Below are positions 14,831 to 22,587 of a stretch of DNA of 33,195 nucleotides, piece by piece. The translations under genes and the position numbers were made by a program. The stretch is from positions 1 through 33,195 of the forward strand of contig JAISQE010000122.1 in assembly GCA_031274425.1 (NCBI GenBank), written 5' to 3'. The notes beneath the pieces are model-generated. The model was not told the DNA's origin. It worked only from the letters and a program-made list of their open reading frames with translations, and did no database searches. The stretch's first letter is position 1. Each line of letters starts with the position of its first letter. Source of the stretch: Synergistaceae bacterium. GTDB taxonomy: Bacteria > Synergistota > Synergistia > Synergistales > Aminobacteriaceae.

Positions 14831-15021
14831 TGAGCGTGGAGTAGCAGTCATTGAAAAACGTGTCCGCGTTGAACTTGCCGAGATCGGCCCCGATGCCGCG
14901 AATCGCCAGGTTCATCATGCACATCTTCCAAATAGTGGGATTCGTGATTTCCGCGAAGGACACAGGCGGCGTCCCCTATTTGTTTTTCGAAGCCGATATC
15001 GGCAGTATTCTTCTCCGGCAT
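14823..15021 (-). pseudogene. hsdM: Degraded type I restriction-modification methyltransferase (hsdM remnant)
   Basis: Two pieces of HsdM are joined out of frame. The first (15021-14947) reads MPEKNTADIGFEKQIGDAAC then VLRGN, the normal HsdM N-terminus (IGFE..LW.AAD.LRGN). The second (14954-14823, another frame) reads NPTIWKMCMMNLAIRGI then GADLGKFNADTFFNDCYSTLK, which is the well-known segment after the SAM-binding region (NPTTWK..KMNLAIRGI...ADTFxND). The roughly 200 residues that should lie between them, with SAM-binding motif I, are missing, and so is the NPPF active site after the second piece. It cannot be functional. No hsdS or hsdR is seen nearby. Confidence 0.8.
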
Positions 15022-15048
15022 GGCAGAGCCTCTAGTTTTCTCATACAA

Positions 15049-15111
15049 AACCAGTATTTTTGTGACGCCGCCAAAGTAAGTGAAGGCGTTGGCGTGGGTC
15101 GCTATCCAATT
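15049..15111 (-). pseudogene. Remnant of an IS21-type transposase (istA)
   Basis: The minus-strand frame reads NWIATHANAFTYFGGV then TKILV, closely like the IstA segment W..H.HAF.YFGGV.R.LVPDN of IS21-family transposases. Only about 21 codons survive; a TAA precedes them, and the frame runs straight into the hsdM N-terminal fragment, so the junction marks an old insertion or deletion. No IS ends are visible. Confidence 0.6.
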
Positions 15112-15130
15112 TTACCGCCGCATTCCAAGT

Positions 15131-17845
15131 TTAAAAATCAAGGTCCTCGAAAATTTTTGCGTCGGCCAACAGGTCTTCGGCTTCCGCTAGGGATATGGGG
15201 CAGGAGAAGAAATATCCTTGGCCCTTGAGAGCGTTGTTCTCCTCCAGCCAGTGAACTTGAGCTTGATTTTCCACGCCTTCCGCCACGACGTCGAACTTGA
15301 GGTCGTGAGCCATATTGATGATGGAGCGAACCATGAGAGAATTTTTTTCGGACAGGAAAAGCTGATCGATAAAAGATTTATCTATTTTTATGTAGTTGAT
15401 GGGCAATTGGCTCATGTACTGCAGCGAAGAGTATCCTGTCCCAAAGTCGTCCAGCGCGATTTTGACGCCGAACTCCCTCAGTAGGTTCAATTTTTCGTTG
15501 GCGGCCTCCAGGTTGTCGATGAAAATGCCCTCTGTGACCTCCAGCACGAAGTAGCGGGGGTCCAGCGCTTCCTCTCGAATGCGGTCGCAAACGAAGGACA
15601 CGAACCCGGGATCTTTGAACGACGCCCCCGAGGCGTTGGCGCTGAGGAAAAACGATATTCCGGGATAGGTTGCCGACCATTTTTTTGCGGCAAGGATCGC
15701 CTGGTAGATGATGGTCTTGTCGATTTGCGTGATGAGCCCCGTTTCCTCCGCCTGAGGGATGAACGTCCCAGGGGCCAGAAGCCCGTATTTGGGATGAGAC
15801 CAGCGCGCCAATGCCTCGAACCCGGCGAGGCGCGACGACGACAACTGATATATGGGCTGGAAGTAGGCGACGAACTCCGACGATGAAAGCGCTTTTTGCA
15901 TACTCGCCTGGAAGGTGAGCAAATTGTACTGGCGGCGGCTCTTGCTTTCTTCCACGCCCTCTTCGGCGGTCAGGAAAGTGATGGTGCCGATCCCGCGTTT
16001 TTTGCCCTCGATCAAGGCGTCGGCCCCCAGCGACAAAATTTGCGCGGAGCTGTTCGAGGCCTGAATGTCCAGCACGACGCCGAAACTGGCGCTGGGGAAA
16101 ACGGTCTTCCCGTCGATCGAGATGGGTATGTTGAGCAGGTGCTGAATGCGTTGAAGTAAGGATCGCAGGTATTCTTTCGAGTTTGTGCCGCGGATGATGA
16201 TCCCGAACTCGTCGCCGCTCAAACGAAACGCCGAGGCAAAACCCGCGATGATTCCGCTGATTCTCTCCGCGACTTTGACGATCACCTGGTCCGCGCCTCG
16301 CGGCCCCAACTGCTCGTTGACCAGTTTGAACTTGTCCATGTTGACGAAGGCGACGCAGAACGTGTAATAAGGTATCCTGCAGATGTTCCTCAGCTCTTTT
16401 TCCAACTCGTCCAAAAAGTAATGCCTGTTGGGCAGGCCCGTTTGCGCGTCATAAAAAGCTATTTTGACGAGACGCGTCTCCATGATCTTGCGTTCGGTGA
16501 GGTCGCGGGCGATGGAGAGCGTGTACGCGTTGTTTCCGAAGGTCAGGGTCTCCTGGTGGATTTCGACGGGGATGAGACTGCCGTCGTGCCGGCGCAGGGC
16601 GGCCTCGAACACGTTGCCCTCGTTTTTCAACAGGTCATCGCCCGGTCCCGTCGTTTTTTCTTTCTCGATAAAAACGGAACTAAAGGGAAGTTTCACGAGA
16701 TCCGTTTCTTCCGAGTATCCCAAAAGCTCGCGGGTGGAAGCGTTGGCCAGTAAAATCGCGCCGTTGGGCTCACTCAGAATCAACGGGTCGGGGACGTTCG
16801 AAATCAGCTCGTCCAAAGCCTTGAGCATCGTGTTGAACGACCTGGAAAGGCAGGTGATCTCGTCGTCGCCCTCCAGGGGAATCCGCAGGTTGACCCGCCA
16901 TTTGGACGAGATGTCGTCCGTGATTTTTTGTAATTTCTTCAAACGGGACAGGACCAGCTTGTCGAAAATGACGAGAACGAGCGTCAACGTCGACGTGCTG
17001 AGCAGAATGATCCAGATATAGCGGTTTGCGAAGGATTTGACGATCTCTCCGTAAACGAGCCTTTTCGCCTTGCTACGGGCGAAGAGCTTGTTCGTCTGCC
17101 CCAGGATGTCGGTAAACGCGTAATAAACGTCGGCTTCCTTGTCGGAAACAAGCGTCACGTCGATACGCTCGGAGTTGTTCGTGAGCTGAGAGAGTTCTTC
17201 GGGTGAAAGAAGAGACGGGTTTTTTTCGAGATCCAGCAACTGGAAGTCCTCTCCCCGAACGTGAAATACGGAGGCGAGAAATTTCTCCAGAGTCTCTCCG
17301 ACAATGACGAACGACCGCGGACCATCAGACGCGTTTGCGCCGGGGACGGGGGCTATGCCCACGACGAAGTCCTCTTCGTCGATCCTGAGCAATCCGCTTA
17401 TCGGGGAAAGAGCGTTTCCGGGAGCGAGAAACGCGTTTTGCCCGCCTCCGTAGAGCCGCCGCATGGATCGCGCAAGATCTCCGGAAAACGAGGAAGAAAA
17501 GGGAGTTTTATGCCCCGCGTCGTCGGTTCGGTATCCCCTCGTCGTATCGGCGGAAGCGGTGAATAGGGCCGCCAACTGAATCGGAAGAATATGAAACTGT
17601 CCGGTCGCGAAAAAATTCTGGATCGACGTCGGATCGTGCGAGGCGATGGCGGTCGCGCTGTGCAGAAGGTCTTCTTTTTTCTCCCGCAGATGGGCGTCGA
17701 ACCTGTTCATATTCTGTTCGAAAATACGAGTTTCGATGGCCTCGAAACTCGAAAGAATGGCCCGGCCGCTGCTGAAGGCCATCAGCAACGCCAATACGAG
17801 AAGCAAACCCGCCACGGAGTACAAAAACTTATTGAGTAAAGACAT
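15131..17845 (-). CDS. Membrane sensor with CHASE-like, HAMP, PAS, GGDEF and EAL domains
   Basis: A 904-residue cyclic-di-GMP enzyme in the inner membrane. In order: transmembrane helix (about 5-27), extracytoplasmic sensor of CHASE4-like size (28-275), second helix (277-300), HAMP linker (300-345), PAS domain (about 345-460), GGDEF domain (about 465-625) and EAL domain (about 640-895). The synthesis motif is SGDEF (543-547) instead of GGDEF, a substitution known in some active cyclases. The phosphodiesterase part looks complete: EALARW (Glu677), the Asn of FFLSANASG, EVTEG, DDFGTGYSSL, KIDKSFI and AEGVE. Breakdown of c-di-GMP is therefore the safer prediction. AGGAG precedes the ATG. It lies 61 bp after the GAF-like gene, likely co-transcribed. 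Confidence 0.92.
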   Translation of the reverse strand: MSLLNKFLYSVAGLLLVLALLMAFSSGRAILSSFEAIETRIFEQNMNRFDAHLREKKEDLLHSATAIASHDPTSIQNFFATGQFHILPIQLAALFTASADTTRGYRTDDAGHKTPFSSSFSGDLARSMRRLYGGGQNAFLAPGNALSPISGLLRIDEEDFVVGIAPVPGANASDGPRSFVIVGETLEKFLASVFHVRGEDFQLLDLEKNPSLLSPEELSQLTNNSERIDVTLVSDKEADVYYAFTDILGQTNKLFARSKAKRLVYGEIVKSFANRYIWIILLSTSTLTLVLVIFDKLVLSRLKKLQKITDDISSKWRVNLRIPLEGDDEITCLSRSFNTMLKALDELISNVPDPLILSEPNGAILLANASTRELLGYSEETDLVKLPFSSVFIEKEKTTGPGDDLLKNEGNVFEAALRRHDGSLIPVEIHQETLTFGNNAYTLSIARDLTERKIMETRLVKIAFYDAQTGLPNRHYFLDELEKELRNICRIPYYTFCVAFVNMDKFKLVNEQLGPRGADQVIVKVAERISGIIAGFASAFRLSGDEFGIIIRGTNSKEYLRSLLQRIQHLLNIPISIDGKTVFPSASFGVVLDIQASNSSAQILSLGADALIEGKKRGIGTITFLTAEEGVEESKSRRQYNLLTFQASMQKALSSSEFVAYFQPIYQLSSSRLAGFEALARWSHPKYGLLAPGTFIPQAEETGLITQIDKTIIYQAILAAKKWSATYPGISFFLSANASGASFKDPGFVSFVCDRIREEALDPRYFVLEVTEGIFIDNLEAANEKLNLLREFGVKIALDDFGTGYSSLQYMSQLPINYIKIDKSFIDQLFLSEKNSLMVRSIINMAHDLKFDVVAEGVENQAQVHWLEENNALKGQGYFFSCPISLAEAEDLLADAKIFEDLDF

Positions 17846-17906
17846 TCAGGTCTCCTCGCGTCATCACGCAGAGTTCGAAGGATAAACGTCGTTTGGGCGC
17901 CGCATG

Positions 17907-19241
17907 TCAGCCCATGAATTTTTCCAAATCGAAAGCGACGAACTGCGCGATGACTCGCAGAGCCGAAAGCTTGGCGCTGTCGCCGGCAAGCGAATCGGTT
18001 TTCGCGGATAGGGCGATGAAGCCCTCCAGCCGGCCATGACTCCAAAAGGGGAAAACGTAGCGCATAGAGTTCATTTCGGGCCAAGGGCACTCGAGACTCT
18101 CCGCGATGTCCGTTTTCCGCAGGTCGAAGAAAGGCCGTTCCGTTTCCGACACAATAAGGGCGGAGGCGAGCGGGGCGGGCTCGAAAGAAGAACGAAGCCC
18201 GTTTTTACGGTATTCCGCCGGAACGTATCCTTGAAGGCCCTTGTCCCATACAACCAGGAAACAGTCGCTTTCCTGCACCAGCTCCGAAAAAATATCCGCG
18301 GCCAGGGACAAGAAGTCGGCTCGCGTTTTTTGTTTTTTCAACGTGCCCAAAGCCTCGGCGAGAGACAGGATGGTAAAATCGTCCCACGTGGTTTTGCCTT
18401 TTTCGGCCAAATTTTCGGTCCGCAGGTAATTGATGGACAGGGAGCGGGACGCCAGATTTCCGACGAGTTCCAAGAAGTTCAACGTCTCCTCCGTAGGCAG
18501 CTTGTCCCACTCGGAAACGCAGAACAGTTTATACGGCTCCATGATGGGGAGCACGACCTCGTAAGGAACGGCGTCCTGCCGCGTCACGATGGGAGTGGGA
18601 GGCCACATCGTCTGCAGGTACAGGCCCTCCCTCGCGGGCGGGGTCCGCTCGTCGCCCTCGAGAAAAAGAAGCGCCGCGCCGTTGTCCTGGAAAATGGAAA
18701 GAGATCGCGGGAAAAGGCTTTCGCGTAGCACGTCCGTCAGGAAGGCCGCGTAGTAGTCGAGGGGCATCGGCTCGAAGATGGAGGCCAAGGTATTTTTTGT
18801 CGCCAGGATCATGTAGGACAGCCGCGAAAGGCGTTCTTCCGTCACGCTGATGTTTTGGAACGTTTGCCACAGGGAAATCAGCCCTCCTAAGGGCTGCAGC
18901 TCCGGGAGCAGCGCCTGGGGAGATTCGCGAAGCAGGATGTAGAAAGACCACGACATGCCGTGAATTCGAACGGCCCAAGGCCATTCGCCCTCGGTCGCCC
19001 CATAGTTCACCGAAAATTTGCCGGTCAGAGGATGCTCCGCGAAAACGGAGGCCAACTTCGAAGCCTGCCCCCGCAGAAACAAGTCCTCCGTTCGGATTCC
19101 CACCGCGTCCACAATCTCGAGGTCCGCCCCTTTGGGGCTTACGATCAAAGCGGCCTCGACTCTGGGCGTCAAAAAATCCACCAACAGCTTCAGCGCTCCT
19201 CCGGACAAGATAAAGTCTATTTGCTCGTAAAGTTTTTTCAA
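17907..19241 (-). CDS. GAF-like cytoplasmic signalling protein
   Basis: A 444-residue soluble protein with no signal peptide or membrane helix. Two or more regions resemble GAF-type sensor domains: about residues 150-290 (YAAFLTDVLRESLFPRSLSIFQDNGAALLFLE) and about 315-440 (ADFLSLAADIFSELVQESDCFLVVWDKGLQGYV ... GRLEGFIALSAKTDSLAGDSAKLSALRVIAQFVAFDLEKF). The last stretch is the typical GAF end. There is no catalytic or DNA-binding domain. The start is placed at the TTG at 19241, because GGGAGG lies 10 bases before it; the TTG at 19274 lacks such a site. The c-di-GMP enzyme gene follows, so this protein may sense a signal and act through that enzyme. The GAF call is by pattern, not certain. Confidence 0.65.
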   Translation of the reverse strand: MKKLYEQIDFILSGGALKLLVDFLTPRVEAALIVSPKGADLEIVDAVGIRTEDLFLRGQASKLASVFAEHPLTGKFSVNYGATEGEWPWAVRIHGMSWSFYILLRESPQALLPELQPLGGLISLWQTFQNISVTEERLSRLSYMILATKNTLASIFEPMPLDYYAAFLTDVLRESLFPRSLSIFQDNGAALLFLEGDERTPPAREGLYLQTMWPPTPIVTRQDAVPYEVVLPIMEPYKLFCVSEWDKLPTEETLNFLELVGNLASRSLSINYLRTENLAEKGKTTWDDFTILSLAEALGTLKKQKTRADFLSLAADIFSELVQESDCFLVVWDKGLQGYVPAEYRKNGLRSSFEPAPLASALIVSETERPFFDLRKTDIAESLECPWPEMNSMRYVFPFWSHGRLEGFIALSAKTDSLAGDSAKLSALRVIAQFVAFDLEKFMG

Positions 19242-19275
19242 AACCCCCGCACCTCCCGTCGAATTTGAAACCAAT

Positions 19276-19335
19276 TTCAGGGGGGCGGAACTCGTTCGGC
19301 TCCGCGGGGTCTTTACCGACCCCCTGAAACCCCCG
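19276..19335. repeat. GC-rich palindromic intergenic element, copy C
   Basis: This copy lies in the gap between the divergent GAF-like and capA-like genes. It starts CAGGGGGGCGGAACTCG, contains GCGGA and TCCGC as inverted arms, then a perfect hairpin GGGGTC-TTTACC-GACCCC, and ends CCTGAAACCCCC like copy B. It would form stable RNA structure in either direction. Confidence 0.65.
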
Positions 19336-19427
19336 GTGAATTTTTCCTCAAGCGTCCGTCTGGCGAAGCGGGGCGCTTGGAGTTTGCCGCTTAAATATTA
19401 TTCTATTCCTCCTGCGCTGTCCATGAG

Positions 19428-19456
19428 TTGTCTGAATGATTTTCGTAGTTTATATT
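19428..19456 (+). promoter_or_regulatory. Sigma-70 promoter of the capA-WG pair
   Basis: TTGTCT (19428-19433) and TATATT (19451-19456) are spaced by 17 bp, 55 bp before the capA-like ATG. Both boxes match consensus in at least four positions. No operator palindrome is seen. Confidence 0.6.
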
Positions 19457-19510
19457 GTAAAATCCTGTAAAATTCAGTATGAGGTCAAAAATCGAGCGGC
19501 GGGGGATTAT

Positions 19511-20689
19511 ATGAAGTATAAAGTTTTTTTGCTGTGTTTTTTATGTTTTTTATGTTTCCCGATGGCGACTCGGACGGCGTACGCGGAGAATGCGCGGAAA
19601 AGGGACCGCGCCCGAGTGATCTTCGTGGGGGACATCATGGCCCACAAAGAACAGATTGAGGGCGCGAAGAGGGGCGCTTCGTGGGATTTCGCCCCGCAGT
19701 TTCGCCGAGTGAAGCCCCTGTTCGACGACGCTCTGGTCGTGGGGAACCTGGAGACCGTTTTCGCGGGGGAGAAGAGGGGCTTCGCCGGCTATCCGTCGTT
19801 CAATACGCCGGACGAGCTGGCGGACGCCTTAGCCGACCTGGGGGTGAACGTCGTGACGCTGGCCAACAACCACATCCTGGACAGGGGACCCTCGGGGGCC
19901 GCCCGGACCATGGAAGTGTTGGACCGAGCCGGCGTCTTGCACGTGGGGCTCGGCAGCGGCGACCACCCAGACGAGGCGTTGACCCTGGAGCACGCGGGAC
20001 TTCGATGGGCGTTCGTCAACTACAGCTACGGCAGCAACCGCCCCCCGGCGTCCGGCGACGCGCGTCTCAACACGATCTCCGACGCCGCGGTGACGGAGGG
20101 ACTCCACAGGGCGTGCCTTTCAAGCCCCGACGTCGTCGTGGCCTGTTTCCATTGGGGAAACGAATATCAGTTTTCACCCACGAAGCGCCAGCGGGAGATC
20201 GCCGCCCTCAGCCTGGAAAAGGGGGCAAACTTGGTGATCGGGACGCACCCTCACGTTCTTCAACCTGTCGAAGTCGCCGCGGGAACCGATTCGAGCCGCG
20301 GTTACGGCCTCACGGCGTATTCTCTGGGCAATTTCATTTCGTATCAACGGACGCTGCCCCGCGAGCGCGGCGTCATCCTAGCCGTGGACGTCGAAAAAAC
20401 ATCGGGGGACAGAGCCCGAATTTCGCGTGTTTCCGTGGCCCCCACGCGGGTTTCGGCCACCAGGCCGAAGGGGCGGCATTCGATCCAGGTCGTTTACGCC
20501 GGTGAAAGCGCGCGCTTCAACCACGCCGGGTTGGCGACGGGCGAGCTGAAGGCGGCGCGGCTTGCGGGGAAAAAGGTTCTGGATTTTTTGGGGGCCGCCG
20601 AAAGCCCCGACGAAGAGGGCTTTTATGCGCTATGGGACGCAGCTTCGCCGGATGTTCTGCCCCAGGGCAAGCGCAAGTCGCCGCAATGA
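19511..20689 (+). CDS. Exported CapA-family metallophosphoesterase-like protein
   Basis: A 392-residue protein of the CapA/PGA_cap family, related to enzymes of poly-gamma-glutamate or capsule handling. The signal peptide is MKYKVFLLCFLCFLCFPMA with cleavage near AYA-EN. The metal-binding motifs of the calcineurin-like fold are present in order: FVGDIMAH, GNLETVF, TLANNHILDRG, VVACFHWGNEY and VIGTHPHVLQPVE, then SLGNFIS. I start at the ATG at 19511, which has GGGGGA upstream and gives a proper signal peptide; the longer frame does not. The stop is 4 bp before the WG-repeat gene, so the two form an operon. No PgsB/PgsC genes are near, so a capsule role is not supported by context. Confidence 0.88.
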   Translation: MKYKVFLLCFLCFLCFPMATRTAYAENARKRDRARVIFVGDIMAHKEQIEGAKRGASWDFAPQFRRVKPLFDDALVVGNLETVFAGEKRGFAGYPSFNTPDELADALADLGVNVVTLANNHILDRGPSGAARTMEVLDRAGVLHVGLGSGDHPDEALTLEHAGLRWAFVNYSYGSNRPPASGDARLNTISDAAVTEGLHRACLSSPDVVVACFHWGNEYQFSPTKRQREIAALSLEKGANLVIGTHPHVLQPVEVAAGTDSSRGYGLTAYSLGNFISYQRTLPRERGVILAVDVEKTSGDRARISRVSVAPTRVSATRPKGRHSIQVVYAGESARFNHAGLATGELKAARLAGKKVLDFLGAAESPDEEGFYALWDAASPDVLPQGKRKSPQ

Positions 20690-20693
20690 AAAA

Positions 20694-22556
20694 ATGAAAA
20701 AAATCGTTGCCCTTTTGTTTTTTTTGTCTTGCCTTATGGCTGGGGAAGCACGGGCTTCTTCTCGGCTGGAGTGGCTGTTGCCGCCGATATACGATCAGGC
20801 GACGCGTTTTTCCGAGGGACTTGCCGCCGTGGAGGTCAATGGCTCGTGGGGATACGTGGACCCAAGGGGACGGTGGATTGTGCCGCCTGGCCTGCTTTCG
20901 GCCAAACCCTTCCGGGAGGGAGCGGCCTCCGTCGCCGACGCCTCGGGGTGGGGGTTCATGGATAGACAAGGCCGTTTTCTCGTAAGCCCCGACTACGAAG
21001 CGGCGGGGTCCTTCAGCGAGGGGCTGGCCGCCGTGCGCTCCCAGGACAAATGGGGGTATGTGGACCCTCGGGGAGAGTTGGAGATCTCCGCGAGCTTCGA
21101 TATGGCGGGGGAGTTTTACCAGGGGCGCGCCGCCGTCGCGCTGGGCGGCGGGCACGGTTTTATCGACAAACGCGGGGACTGGGTCGTTCCCCCTTGGTAC
21201 GAGGAGACCTGGCCCTTTGTGGAGGACCGGGCGGCGGTGCGCGCAAACGGCAAAGTCGGTTTTATCGATCTCGACGGCAAATGGACCGTCTCCCCGCTCT
21301 TCGACGCCACGTTCCGAGGCCGCGTTTTCTCGAACGGGCTGGCGGGGGTGGTGCGCCGGGGTCGGTGGGGTTTCGTCGACAGCGAAGGCCGGTGGGCGGT
21401 GGCTCCCTTGTACGACGCCACGTGGGGTTTCAGCGAGGGGCTTGCCGCCGTACGCAAGGGGCAGAAGTGGGGGTATATCGCGACCTCCGGCAAGCTCGAA
21501 ATCGAGGCCGTTTTCGAGGACGCCATGAGTTTTTCCGAGGGCATGGCGAGCGCCAAGTTTTTGGGGCGTTGGGGTTACATCGACCGCAGGGGAGCCTGGA
21601 TCGCGGAGCCCATCTACCTGGAGGCGTGGCCTTTTTCCGAGGGACTGGCGCCCGCCCGCGACGCCAACGGCCGCTGGGGATACTTAGGGCGAAAGATCGT
21701 TCCTCTTTTCGGAATCGCCTTCGAGTCGGCCCGGTCTTTTTCCGAGGGGCTGGCCGTGATCGGCTACAGGGGCAGGAAATACTTCATCGACGCGGAGGGG
21801 CGTCAGGCCTTCGACGCCCATTTCGAGAACGCGGACGACTTTTCGGAGCAGTTCGCGGCCGTCGCGTCGGGCGACCTGTGGGGCTACGTCGACAGAAGCG
21901 GCGGCGTGAGCGTCTCCTTCCGTTTCGAGGCCGCGGGGCCGTTCCGGGAGGGGCTCGCCGCCGTCAAGTTGAAAAATCGATGGGGTTATATCGACAAACA
22001 GGGCCGGTGGGCCGTCAAAAACCAGTACCACTACGCCTGGCCGTTCAGCGAGGGCCTTGCCGCCGTCCGTGTGGACAAACGGGTGGGGTATATCGACGCC
22101 AAAGGACGCGTCGTCGTCAAGCCCCGTTTTGGCGTTCCCCGGCCGGAGGCCCATATCGGAAGTTTTTCCGAGGGCTTGGCGGCGGTCTTGATCGGCGGGA
22201 AAACAGGATTTATCGACCGCCGGGGGAGGATTGCCGTCAAAGCCGTTTTTTTGCCCTGGAGGACCTTCGCTCCCCGCTTCCTGTCGGGAATGGCCCAGGT
22301 GGAGGTCGCCGACGGCAACTCTCGTTACGTGGACCGCAACGGGAAGGTCTTCGATTCCGTTCCCTTCGACACGACGAAAAACGAGTCGGCGGAGGGGGGG
22401 TTTGTCCTTTTCGAGTCCGCTTCGGGAGGGTGGGGCTACGCGAGCGCTCAAGGAGAAACCGTCATCCCCCCCATTTTCGACGCCGCTCTGCCTTTCCGCG
22501 AAAACAAAGCCGCAGTCCAGCGAAACGGACGATGGTGGTACATCGCTCAGCCGTAA
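20694..22556 (+). CDS. Exported WG-repeat protein (about 17 repeats)
   Basis: A 620-residue protein: signal peptide (MKKIVALLFFLSCLMAG, cleavage near ARA-SS) followed by an almost unbroken series of about 17 WG (KWG/Leptospira-type) repeats of about 34 residues with the pattern F-SEGLAAV-x6-WGYID-xxG-xW-x3-P-x-F/Y. Units 4, 5, 10, 13, 14 and 15 have lost the WG pair (for example GHGFID, KVGFID, RKYFID), the rest keep it. WG repeats are predicted to build beta-rich, propeller- or solenoid-like binding surfaces; their ligands are mostly unknown. It starts at the ATG 4 bp after the capA-like stop. Paired with a CapA-like enzyme, a cell-surface or periplasmic binding role is likely. Confidence 0.9.
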   Translation: MKKIVALLFFLSCLMAGEARASSRLEWLLPPIYDQATRFSEGLAAVEVNGSWGYVDPRGRWIVPPGLLSAKPFREGAASVADASGWGFMDRQGRFLVSPDYEAAGSFSEGLAAVRSQDKWGYVDPRGELEISASFDMAGEFYQGRAAVALGGGHGFIDKRGDWVVPPWYEETWPFVEDRAAVRANGKVGFIDLDGKWTVSPLFDATFRGRVFSNGLAGVVRRGRWGFVDSEGRWAVAPLYDATWGFSEGLAAVRKGQKWGYIATSGKLEIEAVFEDAMSFSEGMASAKFLGRWGYIDRRGAWIAEPIYLEAWPFSEGLAPARDANGRWGYLGRKIVPLFGIAFESARSFSEGLAVIGYRGRKYFIDAEGRQAFDAHFENADDFSEQFAAVASGDLWGYVDRSGGVSVSFRFEAAGPFREGLAAVKLKNRWGYIDKQGRWAVKNQYHYAWPFSEGLAAVRVDKRVGYIDAKGRVVVKPRFGVPRPEAHIGSFSEGLAAVLIGGKTGFIDRRGRIAVKAVFLPWRTFAPRFLSGMAQVEVADGNSRYVDRNGKVFDSVPFDTTKNESAEGGFVLFESASGGWGYASAQGETVIPPIFDAALPFRENKAAVQRNGRWWYIAQP

Positions 22557-22587
22557 CGGGGATCGGGTAGATCGAGAATATCGGCGG

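Noticed and set aside
14848-15048. An intact 66-residue minus-strand gene
   Set aside because: Its first half is the hsdM N-terminus and the rest is out-of-frame hsdM, so it is a pseudogene fragment rather than a gene.
20694-22556. DNA-level tandem repeat or CRISPR-like array
   Set aside because: The roughly 100-bp periodicity reflects the protein WG repeats; the DNA units have diverged and encode one continuous protein.
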